DNA from: Liopterus haemorrhoidalis
Taxonomy: Eukaryota > Arthropoda > Insecta > Coleoptera > Dytiscidae
NCBI GenBank assembly: GCA_963971575.1
Contig: OZ020611.1
Coordinates: 4,414,882 to 4,478,881 of the forward strand
DNA length: 64,000 nucleotides
Reading direction: 5' to 3'
In this document: in pieces, positions 10,883 to 20,431 of the stretch
Position numbering within the stretch: position 1 is the first letter of the stretch
Layout: every line of letters begins with the position of its first letter
The notes under the pieces: generated by a model
Databases searched by the model: none
Told to the model about the DNA's origin: nothing
What the model saw: only the letters and a program-made list of their open reading frames with translations
Program-made: the position numbers and the translations under genes

Positions 10883-11110
10883 GTAAGGCGTTCCTACTAC
10901 ATATATTGGCCAACAAGAATGAAGTTAAAATTAAAGTAGACGTATATCAGAACGTGAAAAGGTGAAAAAAGTCAAAATACGATAGAATAAAAATTTTACG
11001 TGGTAGGCAGAAACTGCTAACATTTTTGAAATCAGCACCGTAAAATTAGTTAAAAACAAGTATCAGATCTAAGTCAGCAAAAAAAAGTTTAAATTTGTTG
11101 ACCAGTGTTA

Positions 11111-11825
11111 TTTATAGGGCTAAAAGCAATGTTACCTATAGAGAATATGAGTAGAAATATCTCATTTATAATTTACTTAACCTCAACAATATATATAAGA
11201 AAATATCAATTATATTCTTTTCCATGCGATTTTTAATAATATATATTTGCAAGTAGAAAATAAAATAAGACGAGGAATGAATTCCCATATTTATAATAAG
11301 ATAAATTGTAAAACTAAATAAATTAAAAATGTTTAATAAATTTAAAGGTTATATTGCAACTGTAAAACGTTGTTTTCCTTATCACATTTTTAACTAGTTA
11401 TTAAATTTATTTTCTTAGCTTTTGCGATACGTGGGAGAGCTGGTATATAAACATGTCGAGCTGCTAGCGTGCTTGTACGCTACGTTCATGTAAAAAATAC
11501 CAGGTGAGTTATCAATTAAATAGCGTGGAAGTAAATTATTTGCCAGTAAATTCATTATCGTTAAAAGTTGGCTCGGTCGCAACCACAACTAATTTATCAG
11601 GACTTAACTACTCCGCACTACACGATCAACCTGCCGCGAAATATTATAGCCTTAACTTATAAACATCTCGTCTTTTATAATGATTTAATACCTACAGAAA
11701 AATTATGAGCTTTTATGTTGTATGCTTTAATATTTCATTGCAACATTTTTTTAAATATCACGTACAGAATACCTGCTACCTCGATTGGTCTCTTAAGAAG
11801 TATAAGGACTATATACCGTGTGTGC
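11111..11825. other. No gene recognised
   Basis: Unassigned AT-rich DNA. Confidence 0.45.
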
Positions 11826-11905
11826 CAGTGTTTCTCAACCAGTGGGCCCCGGACCATTAATGGTCCGGGACAACCCAAAGCTATAGCAAAATTTTAGTGG
11901 TCCGC
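11826..11905 (+). mobile_element. hAT terminal relic
   Basis: CAGTGTTTCTCAACCAGTGG is a typical hAT-type left terminus, and the GGACC-rich inner sequence is characteristic of such ends. I found no matching right end or transposase nearby. Confidence 0.5.
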
Positions 11906-12090
11906 GAAAGGCTTATAAATTATTATTTTTGAAATTTGTTGTAATTTTATTATATTTGTTGTAACTTTTCTTTTTATTAATAAAAGAATATAATTTCTAA
12001 ATACTAATTTATTTGATTTGAAAAAAATGATATAATTCCTAATTACTAACAGAATTGGCAACGCCAGGCTAAGTATGCTTAAATTATATA

Positions 12091-13316
12091 AAGGTGCGTA
12101 CTGACTTGAACATTTGTACGCGCATGGATTATGTGCGCGCACGGATTTTCATGCAAGTAAAAAAAAATTTGCACACACAACTTTATGGTTTGTGCGCGTA
12201 AAATCGCGCTCCACTTATTTCAGTTATATCCACGCACATATTTATTTAAAGTAAGTAATAGCAACGATGGCGGAAAGTAATGTTTTTGCCTTAACAAGTG
12301 CAGCGTACATAGGCTGCATTTAGCAGAATCATCGGTGACTTACTGGTACAAACTTACCGGTGAATTTGACTGAATGCACATTTTTTGGCAGCGTTGTCGA
12401 ACGGCGCATATGAAAACTACAATTACTAAACAATGACAGATTGTAATGACAGTAAGTTTTGAATGTAAGCTTTTACAGTAATTTTAAAAGTACATGTGCT
12501 TTATATACTTCTCCTCGATATCTAAGTAAACTGACTTAATACTTAATTCCATTATTTTTTACTTGCTTTGTGCTCGATTCTCTATTACTACAGATATAAC
12601 AGTCAAAATATCCACCGGTGAGCAACAACCATAAATGAAATCCGGTTAATAAAATGGCGACTGGTGAGTAAGTACGGTAACTCACCGGTAGATCCACGTA
12701 TACATACAGGAAAAAAATTACCAATACGTAACTCATTGGTGAGTCTGCTATATGTGGCCATAGTATACTGAGTAAAAAAAGAAAAAAACAAACCAAACGG
12801 TCGTGGATGACACAGCTATATAGAAGCAGGGAAATATTCAATGGTTCAAGATTGCTAGCAGAACTGCAAATGCAAGAGGTTAGTGGAAAATTTAAAAATT
12901 TTGTTCGAATGTCGGCGGCAGATTTTGAACTACTTTTTAATAAAGTTGGTCACAAAATTGGGAAGAAAGACAAGATTTATAAGGGCAGTTCCCATGAAAG
13001 AACGATTAGCCAAAAACCCTACGTTTTTTTGCAACTGGGGATTCGTTTACCAGCATGCATTACCTTTTTACTCCATTCCATGTTGAATATTTACTGGTAT
13101 TTACTTAAATTTACGCGCACAAATATATGACTGCATAAATCTGTACACACTGAGCGCACAAGTTCTTTGATCTTATCGGTGGGACCGACAAGCTACGGAT
13201 AGCATTCGTGCGTGTATTAGTGTACACGCACACAAATTGTACCTCGTACTCACCTAAGCAAGTTTACGCGCACAGTGTTCGTGCGCGCAAAAATGCTCTA
13301 GTCAGTACGCGCCTTT
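12091..13316 (+). mobile_element. PIF/Harbinger element relic
   Basis: The left end AAGGTGCGTACTGACT and the right end, whose inverse reads AAGGCGCGTACTGACT, form imperfect TIRs of about 35 bp. GCGCGCAC-type subterminal words recur near both ends. Flanking bases are TA-rich, but I could not settle an exact TWA duplication. A Harbinger-type coding remnant lies inside at 12807-13130. Confidence 0.7.
12807..13130 (+). pseudogene. Harbinger (HARBI1-like) nuclease, N-terminal relic
   Basis: The segment LLAELQMQEVSGKFKNFVRM followed by SAADFELLFNKVGHKIGKKD matches the N-terminal region before the DDE core of Harbinger nucleases, where the usual pattern is RMS..DFE.LL..V...I.KKDT. The frame then shifts at about 12980. 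The neighbouring frame reads AVPMKERLAKNPTFFCNWGF, an altered form of the expected AV...ERLA.TLRFLATG block. No catalytic residues remain. Confidence 0.7.
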
Positions 13317-13319
13317 ACA

Positions 13320-14074
13320 CCTTAAACACAATATAAGTCGATAATCTGTCGTAGTACAACAATGAAGTTGAAAATATTGACACTGAAATTATCGCTCTGT
13401 ATACCAACAAATTATAATACTGGCATAATAGTTAAATTCTAAGTTAGTCCCTATCATTGGACTTATAACTATAACTTATAATAAGGGCTCTAGGTAGGGC
13501 TTAGGTTCAACCTAGTGATTTATTAATTAAGTTAATTAATTAATAACGGATCGTAAGAATTTTTAAATATAATTTCAAACTGAACTTACATAACCATGGC
13601 TTTTTAGGCCCACTATTGGTCAATGCACAATTGGTAATAGTCACAAGATGAAAGAAGAACTGATTACTAATTACTACGTATTGTCCCTCAAGATCTTTTA
13701 GCTCTTTATATATGAAATAATAAAAAAATAATAATCAGTGGAATAATTTCATGACATCAGTTCAAACACGGGTCAATTTAGTGCAGAGCAAGTTATTCTT
13801 AAGATGTGGATGACCTGTATTCGTGACAATCTAATAATTTATAAATTAACTAAATATGTAAATTAACAGATTTGTGTTTAGTTTAATTTAAATTTAAATC
13901 CATATAGAATATTATTTAAATTATTTCATATATTTGACATTACCCCCTCCTTCAGAGGCCATGGCCCCACATGACCATCTTTCCACCTTCTTCTATCATA
14001 AATGGTCATGACGACATAACTATGACAACTTGCACTCTCATAAAAAAATGTAAATTCTATAGTATTTTTCTATA
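13320..14074. other. No gene recognised
   Basis: AT-rich sequence with TTAATTAA-like runs at about 13515-13545. No coding or repeat signature was recognised. Confidence 0.45.
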
Positions 14075-14222
14075 TGTGTGTCAAAGAGTTGTATAAACAT
14101 GCCAAATTTAAACTTTCTATGTTAAGCCGTTTGGCTACAATTTCTACCGTACAGACAGGCAAATGAGTGACGTTATAAGGGTTTTTTTGGTGGTCATACC
14201 TACAAAATTCTAAAAACAAATT
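14075..14222 (+). repeat. Family A repeat, right-end fragment (copy A2)
   Basis: It contains GTCAAAGAGTTGTATAAACA, GCCGTTTGGCTACAATTTC, a minimal CAGACAGG tract and the terminal TCATACCTACAAAATTC. It has almost no microsatellite, so it shows what a short-tract copy looks like. Confidence 0.8.
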
Positions 14223-14834
14223 GAACAAAACTGGTTAATAAAATTTTCAAACAGAAACTGTGAATTATTAAATAAAAATATTTATGACTTCTATTAATAA
14301 AACACAATTAATTTATGTATTAGAGATAATAGAAAACAAACCAGACATTGTAAAACTAACTACAAGATATTGGAATTCGATAACCAAGCATTAATCTAAT
14401 TTATAACAAAATTAATTATTTACCTCACAGTAAATAATGTATTCTTGTTCATAAATAGTAGTTCGTATTACAGATACAGTTATAGACAAGCAGACATTTA
14501 GTTAAATTGTTTTAGAATATTATCGTAGAAAAACTAATTTAAACAGTACAGTTAGGTGTGGACTTGGCTTGAGGCTTGAATATTAAATACTCCAACACTA
14601 GACTGATATAAAATTAACGCCTGTTTAAAGATCAATGTGCACTTTTAAACCGCTGACATATTGACACGAAAATTCTAGGTTACGTTCAATGATACAATCT
14701 TATCTTTTGTTAAACTGATGTATTAGTTTGATTTTAAATTTGACATTGAATCAAAGTGCAAATCTGATAATATTATAATACAGCACACATTTTGTTATGA
14801 AATTCAGTATATAAAAAAAATATATTTTCAAGCA
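14223..14834. other. No gene recognised
   Basis: Unassigned AT-rich DNA. Confidence 0.45.
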
Positions 14835-15059
14835 ATATTAAGACCCCCTACTGGGTCATAAAAAAATTAGAACAAAAAATTCAATTAAAAACTGTTTATT
14901 TTATACATCAGAATAAATTTAGAAATATGAATATTTTTTTTATTTTGGTGCCGGAAAAGTAAGAACTGATTTTGAATATTTTTGATGTGCTGATTCCAAA
15001 AATACCTGACTCTTTTTCGTAGCAGCTCTAGTTTTTGAGATACAGACTAATTGATTTTA

Positions 15060-15785
15060 GTTTTTTATCTAAAAACGGTAAACTTCCTCCTTGGACAGCA
15101 AAGTGGATATACAAAATATCCTTGTTTTTTATGTCTTTGGGACAGCAGAGCTAAGGATCAGCACTGGGTTAACAGAAATTGGGTGATTTCCATTAAGAAA
15201 TGTCATAATTCAAGAAAAACAAAACGTCGTCAACGAACCTTTGGTTGCGAGAGAGAAAATTATATTTCCACACTTAAATATCAAGTTTGGGCTAAAGTAG
15301 CAATTTTTGAAGGTTTAAATCGAGATGGACTTTGTGTAGGCTACTTGACACGTAAATTTCCTGGGATTAACTCTGAAAAATTGAAAGCCAGAATATTTGA
15401 TGGTCCTCAGATAAGGCAACCTACTGAAGATCCACAATCCAATCCAACCGCATCAATGAACGAGATTGAATCTAATTCTTGGTGTTCATTTATTCAAGTA
15501 GTACAAAATTTTCTTAGAAATCATAAGGCAGAGAATTAGTGGAAAATATGCTTTCCAATTTTAATATTCTCGGTTGTATTATGACCACTTACCAGAAAAC
15601 CTAGGTGATTTTAGTGAAGAACCGGGGGAAATATTCCATCAGGACATAAAATTATGGAAGATAGATATCAAGGTAGATAAGATAGCCACATGATGGCCTA
15701 CTACTGTTGGAGTCTTCAGAAAGACTGTTCTGGTAAACTCCATGCTACAAATTCGTACAAAAGAACATTTTTAAGTGATAAGTGA
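15060..15785 (+). pseudogene. Family C protein, internal to C-terminal part (copy C3)
   Basis: The frame to 15539 holds the most N-terminal family C blocks in the window: GQQSGYTKYPCFLCLWDSRA (a C-x2-C pair), KDQHWVNRNW, LKARIFDGPQIRQ and NFLRNHKAEN. The middle block where FPPLHIKLGLMK is expected has been scrambled (about residues 80-105). After the stop at 15539 the expected C-terminus is still readable in other frames: PENLGDFSEEPGE, FHQD, MEDRYQGR, SHMMAYYCWS and SYKRTF. Upstream DNA (about 14835-15059) contains GTGCTGATTCCAAAAATAC, resembling the inner TIR region of copy C1, so the element may begin near 14840. Its exact ends are not resolved. Confidence 0.7.
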
Positions 15786-16813
15786 TGAATGTATATTTAT
15801 CTACTTTGTGAAATAAATACCTTACTTTATCTCTTTTGTGTTTGTAACTGGCAGTTGGAGCAAATAGTAACAGTAATAACGTGAAAAATACACGTTAAGA
15901 AATAAGATATTTTATTGTAAAAGATGCGAGTATAGCGTATTTAAAAAACTAGATCTGATAGACCAAATCTGACGGCTATTTTGGATTCTATGCCCAAAAA
16001 TTACCTAGAAACAGTTAAAAACTCGCAGGCACCAAATATCTGTTGGGCTGTGTTATTTATTCATTTCTTTCGTTGTATGCAAGTATTATTTAAAAAACAT
16101 AGGGAAATGGAATGAAATATTGTATATGTAAGAGTGGTCTGACGTTGTTAGGTGTCCTGTATCTGTCAGGATTGTTGTTACAGGTTGATTCAGTGTGATC
16201 AGATATGTCTGGATTTGATTTGTGCGTACGTGCCGTGTACGCCCGGCAGTGAGCGCTGCTAGCGCGCATTGCCTCCACCGCTTGTCTGTAAATCTCTCGC
16301 AACATCTAATCATAACATAAATTCACATAAATAAATTGAATTTTGAAGAATGTCTGCCACTCTCAGACATGCAACATATTTTCATTTTGTTTTCTTGCTA
16401 AACTTCATTCTCAGCAACAGTAACACGGAAATATATCTTTGTTATTTCATAAGTACCAATACCAATAAAGTATCAAAGAACTATTATTAATGATTTGGAC
16501 TTTTTAATAAACAGTACATAACGGTACTTGCTAAGTTAGCTCAAATTAGAGTTTTGGCTGAGTTATGGTATAAGGGTACCTAAAATTTAATGTGTTTGTC
16601 TATAGAGAATGAAAGATGTCAGAAATAATATCAAATTTATAATTTTAATGCCATCTCTTATCAAAGTCACTTATCAATTTTTTTAACAAATACAACATAT
16701 TTCGAATTAGGAATTTTACCTGTGTTATTGGGTAGTTATCTCAAATCATAAAGAGTAGCAGCTTACCTGTAAAAAAGAAAAACATTATTAGAACAATTTT
16801 AAAAATTAATAAA
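15786..16813. other. No gene recognised
   Basis: The overlapping minus-strand frames near 16086-16313 match nothing I know. The rest is AT-rich and unassigned. Confidence 0.45.
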
Positions 16814-16816
16814 TTA

Positions 16817-17509
16817 GGGCAAGTTTCTAAATTCAACTAACAATTTAGTGCTAACTGCTAGCGCTAGATGTTTGCTGTGATGCTAGATTAATGCGCTAAA
16901 TACAAAATTTCTAAAATAAAGAAACGTCTTGCTAGATTATTGCTAGGTTTCAAGGAGGTTATGTAGTTGTTGGTAAAGATGACATTTTATGTAATGAAAC
17001 GACTTCTTCAATCATCATCAAGGTCAGAAGAAAACAGTGATGAAGAACACTGTACTAAAGATTTACAAGAATTAAAATTCCCTAGTTATACCGAATTTTT
17101 ATATAATCTGTCTAAAAAGACAAAAAGGGTCAAAATAATGAATTATGCGAAAAATGTAGTAAAAAAATTATAACGATATGGATTTTCAAGCACATTTCAG
17201 AATCAAACATTTCATTTCATTTGGTATACAATACCAAATTATTGTTAGGAATTGCCATATATACAAATTTGAGATAAACAGGGCGTGAAAGCAGAAAACT
17301 ATTACGTCAAATGTCAAACTGTGATGTTAACCACTCTAGCAGCTAGCAGCCTTATTAACCGCTAGATTCGTTTTCTATCGCTAGTACCTAGTGGACATTT
17401 AGTGCTGTAATAAGAAACAGCCTGCTAGAATTTTACGCTGAATTAAGAGACGGTTTGCTAGTTTTGTGCTTTATGCGCTAGATCTAGCGCTGAATTAAGA
17501 AACATGCCC
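16817..17509. mobile_element. PIF/Harbinger-type element with TTA duplication
   Basis: The 693-bp unit starts GGGCAAGTTTCTAAATTCA and ends with the inverse of GGGCATGTTTCTTAATTCA, flanked by TTA at 16814-16816 and 17510-17512. Subterminal DNA is rich in GCTAG/AGCGCTAGA words on both sides. A 68-codon frame at 16967-17173 (acidic, SRSEENSDEEHCTK) is not recognisable. TTA target and GGGC ends fit PIF/Harbinger. Confidence 0.75.
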
Positions 17510-18558
17510 TTATTGATACAGTGAATTTATTTTTTAATGCTACATGTACTATGTCATTACCATAGATACAGTTTTTGACAGCAATATAAATCGTGTTCAT
17601 TTTCATTTGCAACATAGAAAAAACCATATTTACTAGCAAAATCAAAATATTTTATTGAAAACACAAATAAAAATAATAATAATAATAAATAAATAAATAA
17701 TAAAAACTTTCTCCGTTTACTTGCATACAAAATGTTAAGCGATTATAAAAATGATTCAAAACATTCAGCAATTGCTCGTGAGGTATATTGTTGGATGCTT
17801 GAATAATTTTGTTTTGCAGTTCAGCAACATCCCTAAGTTCTCCATTATATACTTTGGCCTTTAAATATCCCCAATAAAAAAAATCATTGGGTGCCAAATC
17901 CGGAGATCTCGCTGGCCAATTCATCGACCCTCCTCTTCCAATCCAGCTATTTGGCAAGGTTCTATGTAAATATTCTTTAACTTTTCTAGAATAATGGACT
18001 TGTGCGCCATCATGTTGAAACCATACTTGTCCATTAATATTCAGGTTTCGCAACGCAGGTAATATTTGGTTTGGCAAAAGGGCTAGATATTTTGCGGCAT
18101 TAAGGTTACCGTCAATTAAAAAAAAGCCCGATAATATTGGTTCCTATTATCCTTGCCCAAACATTTAATTTTTGCGGCCTTTGAATTCGGAAGGAATGAA
18201 ACAAATGTAAATTTTCTCGACTCCAGTACCTAAAATTTCATCTGTGCACTTCACCATTTAGAGTAAACGTTGCTTCGTCAGTAAATAAAATTGAAGCATT
18301 GTTGGGTCGGAATTAATTTTTTCAAACATTTCAAAACAAAAATCTATACGCACTGCTGCGTCCCTTTCTAACAATTCTTGATGATTTTGAAATTAGTATG
18401 ATCGAAACTTTTCTTTTTTTAAGAAGTTAAAAACAGATCCAATACTGACACCAACAGTTTTTGCAATTGATCTTAAAGTATTTTGATTGTTTTCTTCCAC
18501 TTGTAATAATATTTCCAACTGCTTCTCTTCTGTAAGCACGTGGGATGTTGTTCTTTTT

Positions 18559-19181
18559 ACCGACCGCCAACATATACAAGGGAGGTATTGTGATCATACC
18601 GATTTTGACATTTCGAGATTTCGATGGATCTCCACGAATTGAGGTCCCTACATAACGTTTTGACTATTTTTAGCATGATGTCTGTCGGTCTGTCTGTCCG
18701 TCTGTCGGTCTGTCCGTCTGTCTGTCTGTCTGTCCGTCTGTGTACACGTGCAGAGCAAATTCGGCTGAAAGGATTTTTATGAAACTTCATATTTAAGCTT
18801 CTCCCATCAATGGCACGAGTTGATCAACTTTTGGTAAAAATCGGTTGACTAAAAATGGGAGTTTACTCGTGTCAATTTTAAGATTTTTATGAATATTTCA
18901 CAACAGAAAAATATTTCGAAAAAATTTATTGAACAAAAGTTGCTATAAAAGCAATAATTAATAACTTTTATTTGAGACATTTTTTGATAAAACGAAAAAT
19001 TTCGAATAATTTTTGTAAAATTTTCAATTTTTTCATACTTATATGTAACGTTTCCATGGTCATGATAAATAATATCTCTGTTAGAAAATATTAGGCCAAG
19101 TTATTTCTACTCTGCTGCTAGAATGTATTACTTTATGAAGTACTTTATGATGGCGGTCGGTCCTGTGGTGGCCACAGCTGG
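18559..19181 (+). mobile_element. Family B repeat (Helentron-like), copy B1
   Basis: It starts ACCGACCGCCAACATATAC, carries a (GTCY)n tract at 18680-18741, and ends with GATGGCGGTCGGT plus a CTGTGG-TGG-CCACAG hairpin and CTGG. It inserted in a T run of the DD41D element, with no duplication beyond the run itself. A microsatellite near one end, a terminal hairpin, insertion in T/T and no coding sequence fit Helentron-derived (DINE/HINE-type) repeats. That class is inferred from architecture. Confidence 0.7.
18680..18741 (+). repeat. (GTCY)n microsatellite
   Basis: Mixed GTCT, GTCC and GTCG units in the family B core. The open frame reading RRTDRQTDGQTDRR across it is an artefact. Confidence 0.9.
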
Positions 19182-19520
19182 TTTTTTTTATTATGTTTTG
19201 ACTTAAGACATCCTACGCGATAAAATTTATTAACTAGTCTTGAAATTGTAGAGGGATTTGGTGTTGGCCGATCTGGATAAGTTGAACTAAATACAGCAGA
19301 AACTTCTCTTAAACTCGTTTGGGAGTTATACCAAATTACCATCATTAGTTTTTCTTCATCTGTATACATATTGATTAATTTTTAAATCAGCAATGAGCAA
19401 AAGTATACACACTAATTGTCTATGTTGCAAATGAAAATGAACACGATTTATATTGCTGTCAAAAACTGTATCCATGGTAATGACATAGTACATGTTGCAT
19501 TAAAAAATTAATTCACTGTA

Positions 19521-20074
19521 TAAGTAAAATTTTTACATTTTTATCTAAGAATCTTAACAAAATATTTGCCTTAAGCAACACGATTTAAAACTGCAATTTG
19601 CATTTTATTCCTCGATTAAAAACTATAATTGCATGCTAGGTACAAGGCCAAATCAATAGTGTCCTTAAAGGAGATCACCCCTTAATGTAACTAAACCTCG
19701 CATACCTTATTCATACAAAAACTACAACTGTCACAGATCGGCGTGAATTTCGTATTTGGTCCCCGGCAGACAATGGCAGTGTGGGGGAGGGGGTGTCTCA
19801 GATCCCCCAGTAGTTCCCCGCATCATTGTTACACACTAGTAAATGCAGGATCATTAATAATAATTCCATTACCTTTGTGGGGATGTTAATAATATATAAT
19901 AATAGGGTTGCTTCTGATTAGGATTTGTGTATTTCGAGCTGCTCTTATTCCTTCTATTTAGGTTACGAGGGTTGTGTGTGTAAAGCAAAATTATGGAGGA
20001 CTGCTAAGGAAAAAGAAATTGTTATAATCGAGATTAAGAAACGAAATTTAAAAATTTTAAATTAAAATACAAAA
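19521..20074. other. No gene recognised
   Basis: Unassigned sequence with a G-rich patch at about 19780-19800. Confidence 0.45.
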
Positions 20075-20194
20075 GGGGTCTCCAGTACCGTTGTTGACCT
20101 TGGGTCTTGTCAAGATGTGGCTCCAAAAATACATAATAAAGGAGTCCTCAATACCGTTGTTTTGGGTCTTGTCAATATGGGGTTCCAAAAATAC
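20075..20194. repeat. Two-copy tandem repeat, about 60 bp
   Basis: CAGTACCGTTGTTGACCTTG and CAATACCGTTGTTTTGGGTC head two adjacent units. Both contain GGGTCTTGTCAA and end in TCCAAAAATAC. Confidence 0.75.
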
Positions 20195-20198
20195 TTAC

Positions 20199-20260
20199 AG
20201 TGCTAGCCCGAATATAACGCGGCCCCGAATTTAACGCGACGCCAAAATATTTCATGAAGA
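20199..20260 (+). mobile_element. Pogo/Tigger-like terminal relic
   Basis: TA precedes CAGTGCTAGCCCGAATATAA, then CGCGGCC and AATTTAACGCGACG. This resembles a pogo-type end. No partner end was found. Confidence 0.4.
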
Positions 20261-20431
20261 TATTTTGAAACAAATTTTTCCCGAGAATCGCATCGATATC
20301 ATTAGTATGCTCGTTAGTATGATCGCTTTCAGTCTCCCACAAAATGTGATTTTCAGACCCATTGAAATTATTTTAAATGCAGCATTTCTTAAATCCATCA
20401 ATATCGATCAGGGACGGACTTTGGCCTAGGC

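Larger units (their letters stand above)
9944..11107 (-). mobile_element. Orphan family C element, copy C1, with TIRs and TTA duplication
   Basis: A 1164-bp unit starts CACTGGTCAACACAATTTTT and ends with TTGACCAGTG, flanked by TTA at 9941-9943 and 11108-11110. Similarity between the inverted ends extends imperfectly for about 80 bp, sharing TGACTTA-ATCT, ACTTGTTT, ACTAATTT and GGTGCTG in order. The inside encodes the C-terminal part of the family C protein on the minus strand. The N-terminal half is missing, so this is an internal-deletion derivative. A CACTG start with a 3-bp duplication would fit CACTA/EnSpm-style ends. That assignment is inference. Confidence 0.7.
17652..19369 (-). pseudogene. 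DD41D transposase, split by a family B insertion
   Basis: The N-terminus is at 19369-19183 (MYTDEEKLMMVIWYNSQTSL through GCLKSKHNKK). It is cut at the A-run encoding the KHNKK region by the family B repeat. The gene resumes at 18558 with the THSVL-like block, and the catalytic core sits at 18077-17652. The core has FQHDGAQVHYSRKVKEYLHR and WPARSPDLAPNDFFYWGYLK, again 41 residues between the two Asp. Frameshifts between 18540 and 18080 also break it. The core is closer to consensus (GAQ, WGYLK) than in copy 1. Confidence 0.85.
17519..19518 (-). mobile_element. DD41D Tc1/mariner-type element, copy 2, interrupted
   Basis: It has the same TIR as copy 1 (CAGTGAATTTATTTTTTAAT) on both ends and TA at 17517-17518 and 19519-19520. 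The transposase runs leftward. Removing the family B insertion (18559-19181) leaves about 1.38 kb, close to copy 1 without its TTTA tract. Its left end lies only a few bases from the PIF element ending at 17509. Confidence 0.9.

Noticed and set aside
16760..16790. Host splice junction, because TTTTTACAG/GTAAG-like text also occurs near 57250
   Set aside because: No coding frame, partner exon or conservation on either side.
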